Assembly: GCF_030867095.1 (NCBI RefSeq)
Contig: NC_081826.1
Span: 249,778,251-249,842,250 of the forward strand
DNA from: Alligator mississippiensis
Taxonomy: Eukaryota > Chordata > Crocodylia > Alligatoridae
Direction: 5' to 3'
DNA: 64,000 nt
The translations under genes were made by a program, and so were the position numbers. Shown here one piece after another: positions 1 through 11,083 of the stretch. The stretch's first letter is position 1; each line of letters begins with the position of its first letter. The notes below the pieces were generated by a model that saw only the letters and a list, made by a program, of their open reading frames with translations, was not told the DNA's origin and did no database searches.

Positions 1-430
1 TTCGGCAACGGGAAGAAGGATCTATAGGTGATCAGTCTATCGACCAGCTAGCCGCAAGTCGGATCTCTAAGAGGCACTCTGCAGCATGCTCAAAGCTCTT
101 TGACTTGGGCAGAGGTCGCGCTAGTTTTTAAACGGCCAGCAAGCCAATTACTGGTCGCCACGTGTGAATAATTTAGCACTAGCCAATAGCGGGACACAAA
201 TTTACATCCGAATGGTGGGAACTCTTTGCACCGTGCACCTCTGTGCTGCAAAGGGAAATGCAGCCTGCAAAGACAGCTGCAAATTGGCGGGAACTCTCTC
301 TCCTGCACGCGGGTTCTTTATACAGCAAAAACCCTCGCTGTGCAAGAGGCTCTCAGGTGACAAGAAAATTCCACAGTGCCGAGGCACCAAACTCACTGGG
401 TCGTGACAATTTGTACCTCCAAAATGCAAG
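1..430. other. CpG-dense block at window edge, possible LTR or young repeat
   Basis: About 18 CpG dinucleotides fall in the first 420 bases, whereas the following 1.5 kb has almost none, so the boundary near 430 is compositional. The block holds two CCAAT-type motifs (near 134 and 182) and a TATA-like CTTTATAC near 311, a layout that LTR U3 regions and promoters share. No reading frame here looks like a protein. I cannot place the left end because it runs off the window. A repeat insertion young enough to have kept its CpGs is the simplest reading; a small CpG island of a neighbouring gene is the alternative. Confidence 0.3.
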
Positions 431-2497
431 CATTGTGTTAGCCTCCTTACAAAACTACATTATATAAAATATACTCATGGTTGTATATTTCAGAAAAAGC
501 AACAAACTCTATTAGAAGTTTCATTACATGAAAATGTCACACTACAGAGTGTAGAAAATATGTTATTATCACATTATATCAGAGGTATTTTAACTAAAAT
601 TTGAATTTCAGGCCATCCATAATAGAGTTTCAAGCAACTTAAGATCTTATTAGCTGGCTGTTTTGGTGTAAAGGTCAGTCAGCATTTTGATTATTAACTC
701 TGTTTTCAGGAATGTACAGATAGGCCAGAACCAAAGAATTTGAACTCAGAGTCAAGGGCTGTTCCTGTTCTGCCCATCATAGATAGAAACCTCAGATAAT
801 AAGGTGAGGGGCAGGGGGAAAAGGGTTGATCCTATGTTTGACTAGTTTTTAGGTCAGACTTTTGGCTAAAGGGACAAATTCTGTTCTTGTTTTGACCCAT
901 CTGACCCTATTGACCTCAGCTATATTCTTATCCTGATTTATAGTCTCATTAGGGTTCAATTATGTAAATAAGAGTGGAATTTGGTTCTAAGTCTTCATTC
1001 TGAATTAAAAAATATATTCACCTCTCACTGCAGGATGTAGGACTGTGTGTCTCAAGAAGAGAATACACAGTGAAAACTTGGAAGGCATGTTCTCAGCCAG
1101 AGGGTGGATTTTTTTCTATGTCGAGCTTGCTTGTTTCCTTAGATAAGCAGACGCACATTCCCATATATCTTGTAAAATCAGTTACAGTGCTACACATGCA
1201 TGTACAAGCATAGTACTGTTTTTACAAGATATAAACCAATTCTTACATATCTTTCTGATGACAGAATCAAGCTATCAGTTCAAATCTATTTGGTTTTATT
1301 TAAGTTACAGGAATGGGTTAAGTAGTTGTTTACTGGCTCTGGATGTTTTTTGGTTGTTTTTTTTTTCTTTTGAGCTCTTATAACACAAAGACCTGTTCTA
1401 TCTGTAAAAGTAAAGGCTGAGTCCTGCAAATCTGTACTGAGATGAGTAGTGTATGAAAGAGTTTGCAAGAAGAGGTCTCTTACTTGGCGAGTTAGAAATC
1501 CTGGACATGGGGCCAAAGCCCACTGAAATCAGAAGCAAAACTCCCATTAACTTCAATTGCCTTTGGATCAGGCTTTTAGTGTGGAAATATATCATTTTCA
1601 GAATCCTCTATAAATTTAGACAAAACCCCATGGCTATATATTAACAGGAATTGGGCTGGGGAGAGGGGAAAAAGAGTTAATAAAGATTCATAACACACAT
1701 CTTACCATGTTTAAATTCACAGTTGTAGTATATACCTTGTAATATGTAAAGTTCAGTAAGGCACATATTTTTTTCTGCCCTCCTGCTCTTTGTAGCATGG
1801 AAGTACACATAATTCATATGAGGCCCACATTCATTACCTGGAATCATTCTGCGCTTCCCTATAAAATTGCATCTATCATGGGGGAAGGTATTTGGCAGAA
1901 TTGGTCCCAAAGAGCCATTTCCATATATTCTTTTCTTAGAAAAATTAGAAAAAAAACCAAGAGCTTTTAAGATTAGACTAACCCACAACAATTTATTTTA
2001 CATACTGAACCACAAAGTCATTCAACCATTCCCCTTCCAGTACCAATAAATTGTAAACAGTAACATATAAGCTACAAATCATTAATAGAGCACAGTGGTG
2101 TCCAGACTAATATTTTCACCAAGTTGGTATGCTACTTAATCAGGGGCACAGATTCTACAACAGTTAAAGTCTGTGGTAAAGCTTCCAGGGACTTCAATCA
2201 TAGCAGATCAGGCCACATGTAGAGTACTCGAGTGCTTATGTATAAAAGGGTAACAATTAGGAATTCTTTGCCCACCTTTATTTATAGATGCTTGGCTTTG
2301 AATTTATTTAAGATATTCTCTTGTTTAATTGTTATTGATTGTTAAGTGAACTAATGCAGAGTCAAGAAGCAAAGAATTTTAAGATTTCACATAACTATAG
2401 TCATGCTTTTAATCATATTGGTTAGCCTCACAAGTCATATTAGTTAGCCTTACAAAGGAGGTGGCAACTTTCTAGAAATATAGCAACCTTCTGAATG
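431..2497. other. AT-rich intergenic DNA, nothing recognised
   Basis: CpG-poor, AT-rich sequence with only short open frames, none with protein-like composition. I see no RNA gene, no long simple repeat and no transposon termini in this stretch. Confidence 0.6.
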
Positions 2498-3622
2498 TAC
2501 TGGATGTGTCTACACATGCATTAATGCACTTTAGTTAATGCACATTAAATTTAGTACCTCAATTGTGAGGTACTAGGAAAATGTGCACTAGCCTGTCTTA
2601 ATGTGCATTAACTAAAGAGCACTGGGCATGTCTATATGTGCATTAATGCGCTTTAGTTAATCTGCATTAAATCTAGTACCTCCAGATGCCTATACATGAC
2701 CAGGGAGGCTGCTCCAATGTGCTGTAATTCCAGCATGTCAGAACAGACTTGCTTAACTGAGTTTGCTGGAGCATGCAATCACTGTATTCCAGCCTCCTGC
2801 ATCTCTTGTATCAGTGTCCCCACACTTCAAAATAGTGGCAGGGGTGCTTAATATAAGCTTGTTCAACAAATGTTAGGTAAAGCACCCTGCCACTATTTTG
2901 AAGTGCAGGGATGCTGATACATGAGATGCTCCGGGAGCTTTAGAGCAGCTCTCAGTGGTGCAGGATGGTGAGCAGCGACTGCTCACAGGTGCCGCCAACA
3001 GTGTCAGAGGCACCTTTTTGTAGGGGGTGCACCACCACACTCAGGGGATGTACGTGCACCTGCATGAGCTCCCTACACATTGCCCCTGGCTCTCAGAGCT
3101 GCTCTAAAATGGCCCAACCCCCTGGAGCACATGTATAAACACCCTTTATTGTGAAGCACTAGGAAAATGTGTATTAGCCTGTCTTAATGCACATGAACTA
3201 AAAAGCATGGTTTTTAAGTGACACTTAATGAGCATTAGCCTATTTTAATGTGTATTAACTAAATAGCATGGGGTATTTATAGACAAGCTCTGGGGTGGGG
3301 GGCATTTTAATTAGCGAGCCACACTAATTAAAAGTACCCAAGCATTACATGTATGAGTATCAACTGAGCTTTAGTTTAAAGCACCCCACTGCTATTTTTC
3401 AGCACAGGGATGCACATACATGTGATGCTGGAGGATGCTGGAGCACATTAATTTGTGTTCCAGCAGACTTGATTAATTGAATTTGCTCCAATGCACTGGA
3501 TTTACAGCACATCGGAGCAACTTTGCTGCACATCTATAGGAGCCTATGGGTTTTTTAGTGACAATTTAATGCAGACTGAAATAAGCTAATGTGTATTAAA
3601 GTGCACATATGGATGCACCCAG
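2498..3622. mobile_element. MITE cluster with imperfect terminal inverted repeats
   Basis: The left end (ACTGGATGTGTCTACACATG) and the inverse of the right end (ACTGGGTGCATCCATATGTG) agree at most positions, so the block has terminal inverted repeats. Inside, the string TTAATGTGCATTAACTAAAG near 2599 is nearly the reverse complement of a string at 2529-2549, giving a hairpin of about 120 bp. A second unit starting 'GCCTATACATG' near 2690 holds paired 'TGGAGCA' blocks that recur at 46.4 and 55.2 kb. No coding capacity is visible. I infer nested non-autonomous DNA transposons; a target duplication is not clear, so the superfamily is open. Crocodilian MITEs such as Chompy should be compared. Confidence 0.55.
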
Positions 3623-3886
3623 TGTGGCTTATTTTGTAGGACTTCCTCACTAGTGGAAGTCCACAACTCAAAAACAAAGTGAAGACGCTGGAATCAATGA
3701 TAAGTAACATGAAACCCAACAAGCATCTCCCTCTTCCTAGAAAAAGTGAAAATGTGAATGTACCAGATAAACAAGGAGAAACCGGAGTGTTCAAAAAGCA
3801 ACCAGCTTTGAAAATCAGTGCAAATATGTGGAGGTTTTAATTTTTTGTTTCTAAAGAACTCTGGCAGTAATTGTAGTTATATTGGG

Positions 3887-4303
3887 TGTGTCTACATAAG
3901 ATATTTACTGCGGAGTAGACTACTTAGCTGCACAGTAAACATCTCGGCATCTACACATGTGGCCTATTAGACCACTCTGTAGCAGAGTAAATACAAATAC
4001 TATCCTGCTGCCGAGTTTTTTACTCCAAAGCAATGCACTTGTAGATGCTGACCTGGCTGGCTGGGACACTAGTGTGCTTCAGTGTGGGGGCTGCCTGAGG
4101 CTAGCCCTGCACTGGAGCTCCCTCATGTCCCAGCCAGCCCCTCTGTAGTATGTTGAGCCAGGTGGGAGCAGCCCTGACCCCTTGGGCCTCCTGCCAGCCA
4201 AAGCTGCTCTGACCGGGTTCAATGTGCTGTGATCCTGCGTGCACGTGTAAACACAGTGCCCAGGAGCAATAAACTCCAGCACAATATGTGTAGATGCATC
4301 CAC
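3887..4303. mobile_element. Short TIR element related to the neighbouring MITE cluster
   Basis: The left end TGGGTGTGTCTACATA and the inverse of the right end TGGATGCATCTACACA form imperfect terminal inverted repeats that resemble those of the element at 2498-3622. The interior is GC-richer and has no convincing reading frame. Target duplication is not resolved. Confidence 0.5.
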
Positions 4304-6957
4304 TAGGCATCACCTTATAATTTCAATAGGACTGCTCCATGACTAGGGATTACTCAGTCAAGTAAAGTTTGCAGGATCAAATTAGTGCTTAGAATATCAT
4401 TGTTTCCTAATCCTCTCAACAAGTGAGTTGTTGGGTAATGCAGAGCCCATTGCTTAGATACCTGTGGCCTCTGCAGTTCAAGAAAAGGTTCTTTGAAAGA
4501 TCATAAGAAATCAGGTATTTAATGACAGTGCTGTAGTAACAGGTACATTCTCATTTTCTGTTTTTGCTTAAGACAGCTACCCTCAACATCCTACAGAAAG
4601 ATGCAGTCAGATCACACTACACACAAATAGCAGGGAATGAAGGAGGATCTGATGCTGTATACCTCACCTTGAGGGTGACAGACAGGACATTTTACTATAT
4701 ATGTTTATACATTAATACACAGAAACCTGTCTTGGCAGGGTTTTTCTAGATATCTTAATTCTGCTGATGCAAAGTGAGAGTGAAATTACAGGTGCCAGTT
4801 TGTAATGTAGAATGCTGATAAACAACTTACCATTTTGCAGTGGCTGGTCACATCTGGAGCCTTTTGGGATGCAAAAGTACTGGAAGGATTATTGCAAAAC
4901 TTAAAGACACTTATGTTACCATAACTTTTGCTTTTAACCTAAATTAGTAGTTTTTACATTTTTCTGGAGGATCTTATTGGTTATATTGTACTTATTTAGC
5001 TAACCATCTAATTGAGCAGCAGGGAAAGGGAGGGAGTCAGACCTACAGCACTTGTCAGAAAACTTTTCTAGTTTGACCTTAGACTGAGACAGGCTGGTAT
5101 AAAACCATGGATCAGTGGATTGTGTTTTATTAATTTCAGTATTTCTTGAAACTCCATAACCTGCAGTCCCCAAATCTGACCCTTCAGTCACACTAAGTGG
5201 TCATGCAACATTTAGTTTTATATATTATATTGGGTGTTTAAATTAAAGGAATAATATAAGTTAAAGTACATTGGACATTTTCCTCCTTAATTTACTGCAA
5301 TACTTTAATAATAGTACAAAGTCAACATGTGCACATATATTTACATGCTCACACACACAGGACCTCAGTCAGGGCTGTGGCAGGGGGAGTACCTAACCTT
5401 CCATTTTGTGATTTTTTAATAATTTTTTCTGCCTTGGCCACAATGAGGAAATATTTAACTCGATTTTACATTTCATTATAGTGCTTTTTACATTATCAAA
5501 GAGCCCAGCCACACTCTGCCGAAAGCCCCTATACAAATACAAGGGATTGTTATGAATTAGTATTTTTATATTATTATTTGTCATATCAACTTGCCAAAAT
5601 GCAGCTGGAAACACAAAGGGGATCAAGAAAGGTTTGCTTCTCCATGTTCACTGCACATAGCAGTATTCTGAAATCCTTGCAGAATTTCCATCAGGTCACT
5701 GTAGCAATAATTATGCATGTATGCAGTTAATGTTCCCTGACTGCTTCTGATCCTCTGTGTCTGTTCCCTTTCTGTGCTCTCCTGTTGAGATCATACAGTC
5801 TGAATATAACACAGTGCAAACTAGTCAGAACTCAAAATTCTGGCAAATTTATAAACCCTGGTCCTGAAAGAAGACTTCCAATCCCTACAAAACAGAACAC
5901 TAAATGTTAATGCACACACATTTCTGAGATCATATAATAAATACTTGTTGTGGCAGAAATGCCAGAAATGGTTTTGTTATAACCCGCACTATTGTCCAAA
6001 AACCATTTCCTGTTCTGTCATGTAATGCGTGTCTCATGAGACTCTGCTCACAGGAATGGGCTGGATTTGGAGCTGCACCCATGAGGCCAGAATTTGGCCC
6101 ATTATTTTGTTTCAGTTAACTGCTCATTGTTGGTGGTAAGTGTACTTTTTTTTACCATACGGTTTAGTGTATTCATAAAAAATATTTGTACTGAAACAGA
6201 ACACTCCAAAATGACCTGTTTGAAGTACTACAGACCTTTCATGAGAACCCAGTGTTTTAAATACAATTTTTACCCCAGAAAAGATGTCAAAATTGGTTAA
6301 CTGTTTCTCCCTATTTTCTGGATGTCAGTAAACATTAGAAGAGTTTTCTTTGGTGCATTTTCAGAGACAGAGGTTAAATTAGATGCAGAGGCAGAACAGT
6401 AGTCTGTCAATGAAGCTGACTTTATTTTCTGCCCCACATGCTATTGGGCTGAGGAGAAGCCCAGTTTTGCTGCCTCTTCTGTTGCTCCTGTTTGTTGATG
6501 ATAAACTCCAATCTGATAATCCTTAGTCCTGTGACTATGGATTTTGCCCAGTCTGTTCCTATCATATCAGCAAGATTTTGGCTGCATATTAATACTGGTG
6601 GGAAAAGATCCAGACAAGAAGGAATCCAAGAGATCTGTCTAGTTTTCTCACTGTCCTATAGGTGCTGGCTATTTGTGCCACCTCTGACAGCCTCTTCCCT
6701 GGGCACGTACCAGGAAGGTTAAGCACACATCCTTTTAACAGTTCTTTAGTTTCATCCTCTGCTATGAACTCTATGCCTTGGCCTCGCTATGGAGATTTTC
6801 TTCCACTTCTGCATGTTTAGTGTAATATTGCACTTCTGAACCTCATCTGCAGTTAAGTGCCCTTTACTTCTGATATTCTGTTCATACTACTTTTTCTGCA
6901 CACCCCCTGACAGCTTCCTACAACAGCTCAAACCCAACACAAAATAACAGCATATAG

Positions 6958-6958
<1 letters not shown>

Positions 6959-6996
<38 letters not shown>
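6959..6996. repeat. (TG)n microsatellite
   Basis: Uninterrupted TG dinucleotides, 19 units, in intergenic DNA. Confidence 0.97.
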
Positions 6997-6998
<2 letters not shown>

Positions 6999-7256
6999 GA
7001 ACAAGTGTCTGTATAGATAATTTTTTCACTCTCTGTCACTCAAAGAATTCTGTCTCTTGAAATGTGGTGTATAAAAAATGTTGTGCAAATGTGGCTTTTT
7101 CCATTGTTACATGGTTCAGAGCAGAAATATCCATCGCTTTGAACATCCTGCCAATAAAAATTTTAAGAGATGTTTAAACTATTAAAAGTGTCAAATATAT
7201 TTAGATTTTATTAACTGGTCTATCTATTAACATTGAGATTCCCTTTGTTATTTTTA

Positions 7257-7270
7257 CCCCCCCCCCCCCC
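7257..7270. repeat. Poly-C tract
   Basis: Fourteen consecutive C residues flanked by T-rich sequence. Confidence 0.95.
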
Positions 7271-8024
7271 TTTTATGCAGAATACGCACAAAACAGCCTC
7301 AGCTAAACTCTTCTTTTGATTGCTTTCCTGCTTTTTCCTATATTCTAGCACTGGAACTGGAATGGAGAAATTTTTGCCTTCAATTCCAGTTGAAACAAAA
7401 AACTTTATCTTTGCATAAGACATACTATATCTTCATGCAATGAGATCTAAAATAAATAAATAGCCAAACTGCTGTACCTGCTGAGAAATCAACACGCTTA
7501 TCTGTCATGTTCTATTAGCCAACATAACACATTCTCGCTATACAGACTTGATAGCTCGGACATACAGTATTATGTTCCAGTTTTACTTCACCACTGAAGC
7601 TCTCTGGTGTCTGACCCTGAGTCTGATGGCAAGAATCCAAAGGTCTTATGACAAGCACTGGCTCAACAGTGTCCCACAAAACCACCCTTCAGAAAGAGGC
7701 ATAGACACCCAGCATGCCATCCTTCATTGTCAGCAGGCAGAGTACAACAATTACAAGGATTTACTGCATCCTTAATACTGCTGATTCATAGACAAAGATG
7801 GGATATAAATCATACAATATTAGCACTATTCATAGCCCCAGCATCCAGTTGCAAAGACTATAATATTTTAAAGGCATTCCTATTTGTGGCAGAAAAATTA
7901 AGATCACCAAAGAAACTTTCTCACTGAGACTGGATCAAATGCTTGTACATATCCTGTTTTAACCCTCTAACTTTCTTCTGTCTGTTAGGGTGGTGCTTTA
8001 TAAGACTGCTACAAAATTAAGCAC

Positions 8025-9272
8025 TTAGGGTATGTTTATACCATGCAGCAACATGTTGCAGCAAGTATGCTCCTGTGCATGCCTCCCGCACCTGCTCCCA
8101 CTCATATGCTCCAACCTGAGAAATATGCTGGGCAGCTGCTCCAATGATGTCCCAGCAGTCAATTTCAAGCACACCAGAGGCAGTGGTCATCAGTGGTCAT
8201 GATCATAAGAATATATCCCCAGAGCAGCCTAGCACTGGAGCGCTCAAGGAGGTACAGGGAAGTGGGGTATGCTCAAGAATAGCCCTACCAGGACATGCTG
8301 CTGCCTGGCAAGATATACCCACAGAGATCTCAATAATAAGTGTGGCATCAGCACCTGGGCAGAATAGAAACAACTAGAAAAATGGTGGGTTGCAGGTGGC
8401 TGAGCCATGGATTGGTGGGTGCACACTGGGTCTTTGTAGATATTTTCTCTACTGCTAGTCACTCCAGCAGCTCTGAGGGTGGAGGCTCAGGATGGCACTT
8501 GAGCATGGCAGTCGTTCAGGACAGCGTGCTGCACTATTTCTGCTGTGGTTGTAAATGCTAAACTGAATATGATCAAAAGAAAATGATGAAAAAAAGAAGG
8601 CAAAGTCCTATTCAAGCCTAATAACCAATAGATAAAGCACACCAGTTCCTGTAGCCAACAACACACAAAGAAGCAATGTGGTTTGCAGCACAAGTAGCTG
8701 AGGGCAGCCTTCAGGCCAAATCCTAAGTGGGGCTCACACATATAGGGGGTTTAGGGCATAACCCTGGGAAGTGAGACCCTCTTCTCAGGTGACGAAAGGA
8801 AGTGTGCCCAGATCTACCACTACCTGGAGGAGTTCTCTAATCACTATATTAAGATATACAAGATTGGCACCACTCCCTCCTCTTTCTTTAAAAGAAAGTG
8901 ACCACAATTTGTGTTTTATGAAACACCTGACTTCGGGATGTTAGATATGCTCACGGAACACCTACTGGATTGGGCCCCTCAATTTAGGTAGAGAAATTAC
9001 CAGTTTCTGGATTCTAATTAGGCTTGGACAGGAGATTAATGCAAAGCTGTTCAGGCTGGGGTAGGTCTGGGCATGGTCAGAAGCAGAAGTGCTGGTATCA
9101 GTCAATCAGAGGTGCTTACTCAGTTTAGACACCATCTTGGTAGGGATATTTTGAGCTGCAATTTTGGACTTAAGCAACTCAGTTTTACCTAAGCCCTGCT
9201 TTAGGCACCTAATCTATTATGAATCTAACCCTTATTATTTACATAATACCCAGAGGTTTTAAATGCTGTAAA
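8025..9272. other. Intergenic DNA, nothing recognised
   Basis: The region begins with a TIR-like GGGTATGTTTATACC motif and a short stretch resembling the 'GCTCCAATG' interior of the MITE family at 2.7 kb, then continues with anonymous sequence. No gene or RNA gene is visible. Confidence 0.45.
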
Positions 9273-9420
9273 GTTATTATTATTTATATTGTAGTAACTC
9301 TTAAAGCCTGCCATCAGGGTCAGGGCTCTACTGGACTAGCCACTGTGCAGACATGTAGATAGAGAAAGTCCCTGCCCCAAAGAGTTTGCAATCCAATTGG
9401 GAAGGACAGTAATAGACATA
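9273..9420 (+). repeat. Ancient amniote interspersed repeat (SINE-like)
   Basis: A TTATTATTATTTATATTG stretch is followed by the familiar sequence order of a widespread sauropsid repeat: an 'actggactagccactgtgcag' type block and then 'GTCCCTGCCCCAAAGAG'. I recognise this from general knowledge of reptile genomes but cannot assign the family name with certainty. It is diverged and carries no coding frame. Confidence 0.5.
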
Positions 9421-9687
9421 TGTAAATATTAAATGTTTGTTGTACATATCATTGGAGTTACTTGTTTAATAAACACATTTCTCTAAACATCCTCCACCTC
9501 TCTCTTTTTTATTGCCCATCAACCCCAGAAAGCCTGTGGGACCCTCCTGTAAGCCTGCCCACCAGAAACTGAAGTAAGCAGGAGTGGGAGGAAACTAGCT
9601 AGCCTGCTAGCCATTTATGACCAATTCACCATTACCTACTGCTAACCTGAACAACCTCCTATTGCCCCAAAGCATATAGCTTTATTG

Positions 9688-10985
9688 CAGGGGTGGGCAA
9701 AATACGGCCTGCAAGCCTGATCCGGCTCACAGAGGGATTTTGTCCAGCCCACAACGGGTCCCTCGATCCTGCCTGGCCCAGGCATCAACCCATGCTAGCG
9801 CATGCTGCTGCCCCTTGGGCATGCAGCAGGGCTGTGGCAGCTCCATGCCTTTTTAGGCAGCTACTGGCGGGGACCTGTGTGCAGCCCCATCCCACCCTGC
9901 GCCTACTGCAGATTCACCTGCTCACTCAGAACAGCTGCAGCAAGAGCAGTGCCGGTGGAAGAGAAGTGTGCTCAGCGTGGAGAAAAAAAGGCCCCTCCCC
10001 CTCAGTACTGCCCAGCGCTTCCTGCAACAGTTGCGTGGTACCCACACTGGGCTGCCCTGTACTGCCACTGCTGCCTCTGGGCTGCCCGGAAAACCCTGTG
10101 CTGAGCACACTTCTGCCCCACCGGCACTGCTCTTGCTACAGCTGCTCAGAGTGAGCAGCTGAGTCTGTAGCAGGCGCGGGGCAGGGTGGGGTGGAACTGC
10201 GCACGGGTCCCCACCAGTACCATGGGGCTGGGGCCAGCAGCTGTCTAAAAAGGTAGCCCAGCACAGAGCTGCCGCAGCTCGGCTGCCTGCCCAGGGGTGG
10301 CAGGATGCACCATGGGTGGGCAGTGCGAAGCAAGCATGGGGACCGGGTCAGGGCTGTGTGCATCTGGCTAATCCACTCCTGCCAGGGTCAGTCTGTAGCA
10401 GGTGTGGGCAGGCTAGGGCTGCGTGCTGCTGGCAGTGGTAGGAAGGCACTGCAGGATGCGCGGGCTTGGGTTGTCACAAGGCAGGGGCAGGTGCTGACTG
10501 GCCCACCAGACCCATGTCATGTATGCCCCACCAGACCCACAAAACCCTCCCCTGCAAACCCCACAACCACACTCTCCCCCACACACAATCACACAAACAC
10601 TACACCCCTCCCACACACACCCAGGGGTCTCTGGTGGGAGCCCTGGTCACTACTACTTGCACACACCCCACCACACACATGCATCCACACCCCCCACACA
10701 CACCCCCAGCCACCCTTCCCCTCCACACACCCCACAAGCCCCATAGCCCTTGTGCCCGCAGTATGCATTGCCTATGGTAAACACCTTTTCCAAAATGAGT
10801 ACTTCTGGGGCAATGGTAGGCACTTCCGGTGACAATGACCAGAGGTTGTGGGTTGGGACTTCCACTACCAAGATGGCAAGCAGGGGGTAGGGCATCTGTC
10901 AAGGGGCAGAGCTACCCTTGTGGCCCTCAACAGCTTGCCAAAATTTGTAAAGTGGCCCTCCAGCCAAAATAATTGCCTGCCCCTG
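9688..10985 (-). mobile_element. Non-autonomous hAT-like DNA transposon, about 1.3 kb
   Basis: The left end CAGGGGTGGGCAAAATACGG and the inverse of the right end CAGGGGCAGGCAATTATTTT share the first ten or so bases, as hAT terminal repeats do. Flanking octamers are CTTTATTG (9680-9687) and CTTTTTAG (10986-10993), 6 of 8 identical, consistent with a decayed 8-bp target duplication. The same two ends, swapped in orientation, bound the element at 40586-41417, so both belong to one family; strand is given relative to that copy. The interior is GC-rich, with a roughly 50-bp inverted repeat (9925-9975 against 10101-10150) and a C/A-rich low-complexity tract at 10510-10745. Long open frames here reflect composition and no transposase motif is visible. 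Confidence 0.8.
10510..10745. repeat. C/A-rich low-complexity tract (CACACC-type)
   Basis: Degenerate CA, CCACA and CACCC repeats inside the hAT-like element; open frames across it are rich in T, H and P and are not credible proteins. Confidence 0.85.
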
Positions 10986-10993
10986 CTTTTTAG

Positions 10994-11083
10994 GATGGTT
11001 TGGATAAGTATGATCCTGCCTCAGGCAGCGTGTTAGATTAGATGACCTACGCAGGTCCCTTCCAGCTCTACTTCTCTATGATA
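10994..11083 (+). mobile_element. CR1 LINE 3'-end fragment
   Basis: The sequence around 11033-11083 follows the usual CR1 3' end: a 'TTAGATTAGATGACC' block, then 'AGGTCCCTTCCAGCTCTACT' and a terminal 'TTCTCTATGA'. It directly abuts the hAT-like element, so the transposon probably landed in a CR1 copy. Confidence 0.75.

Larger units (their letters stand above)
4304..8024. other. Intergenic DNA, only simple repeats recognised
   Basis: No gene, RNA gene or transposon ends recognised in this 3.7 kb. It contains a TG-dinucleotide tract at 6959-6996 and a run of 14 cytosines at 7257-7270. A possible degenerate TIR-element start (GGGTATGTTTATACCATGC) lies just beyond, near 8029, but I could not find a matching right end. 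Confidence 0.55.

Noticed and set aside
9693..10832. Several 60-175 codon frames on both strands
   Set aside because: They lie in a non-autonomous transposon with an inverted repeat (similar peptides HRHCSCYSCSE appear on opposite strands) and in a CA-rich tract.
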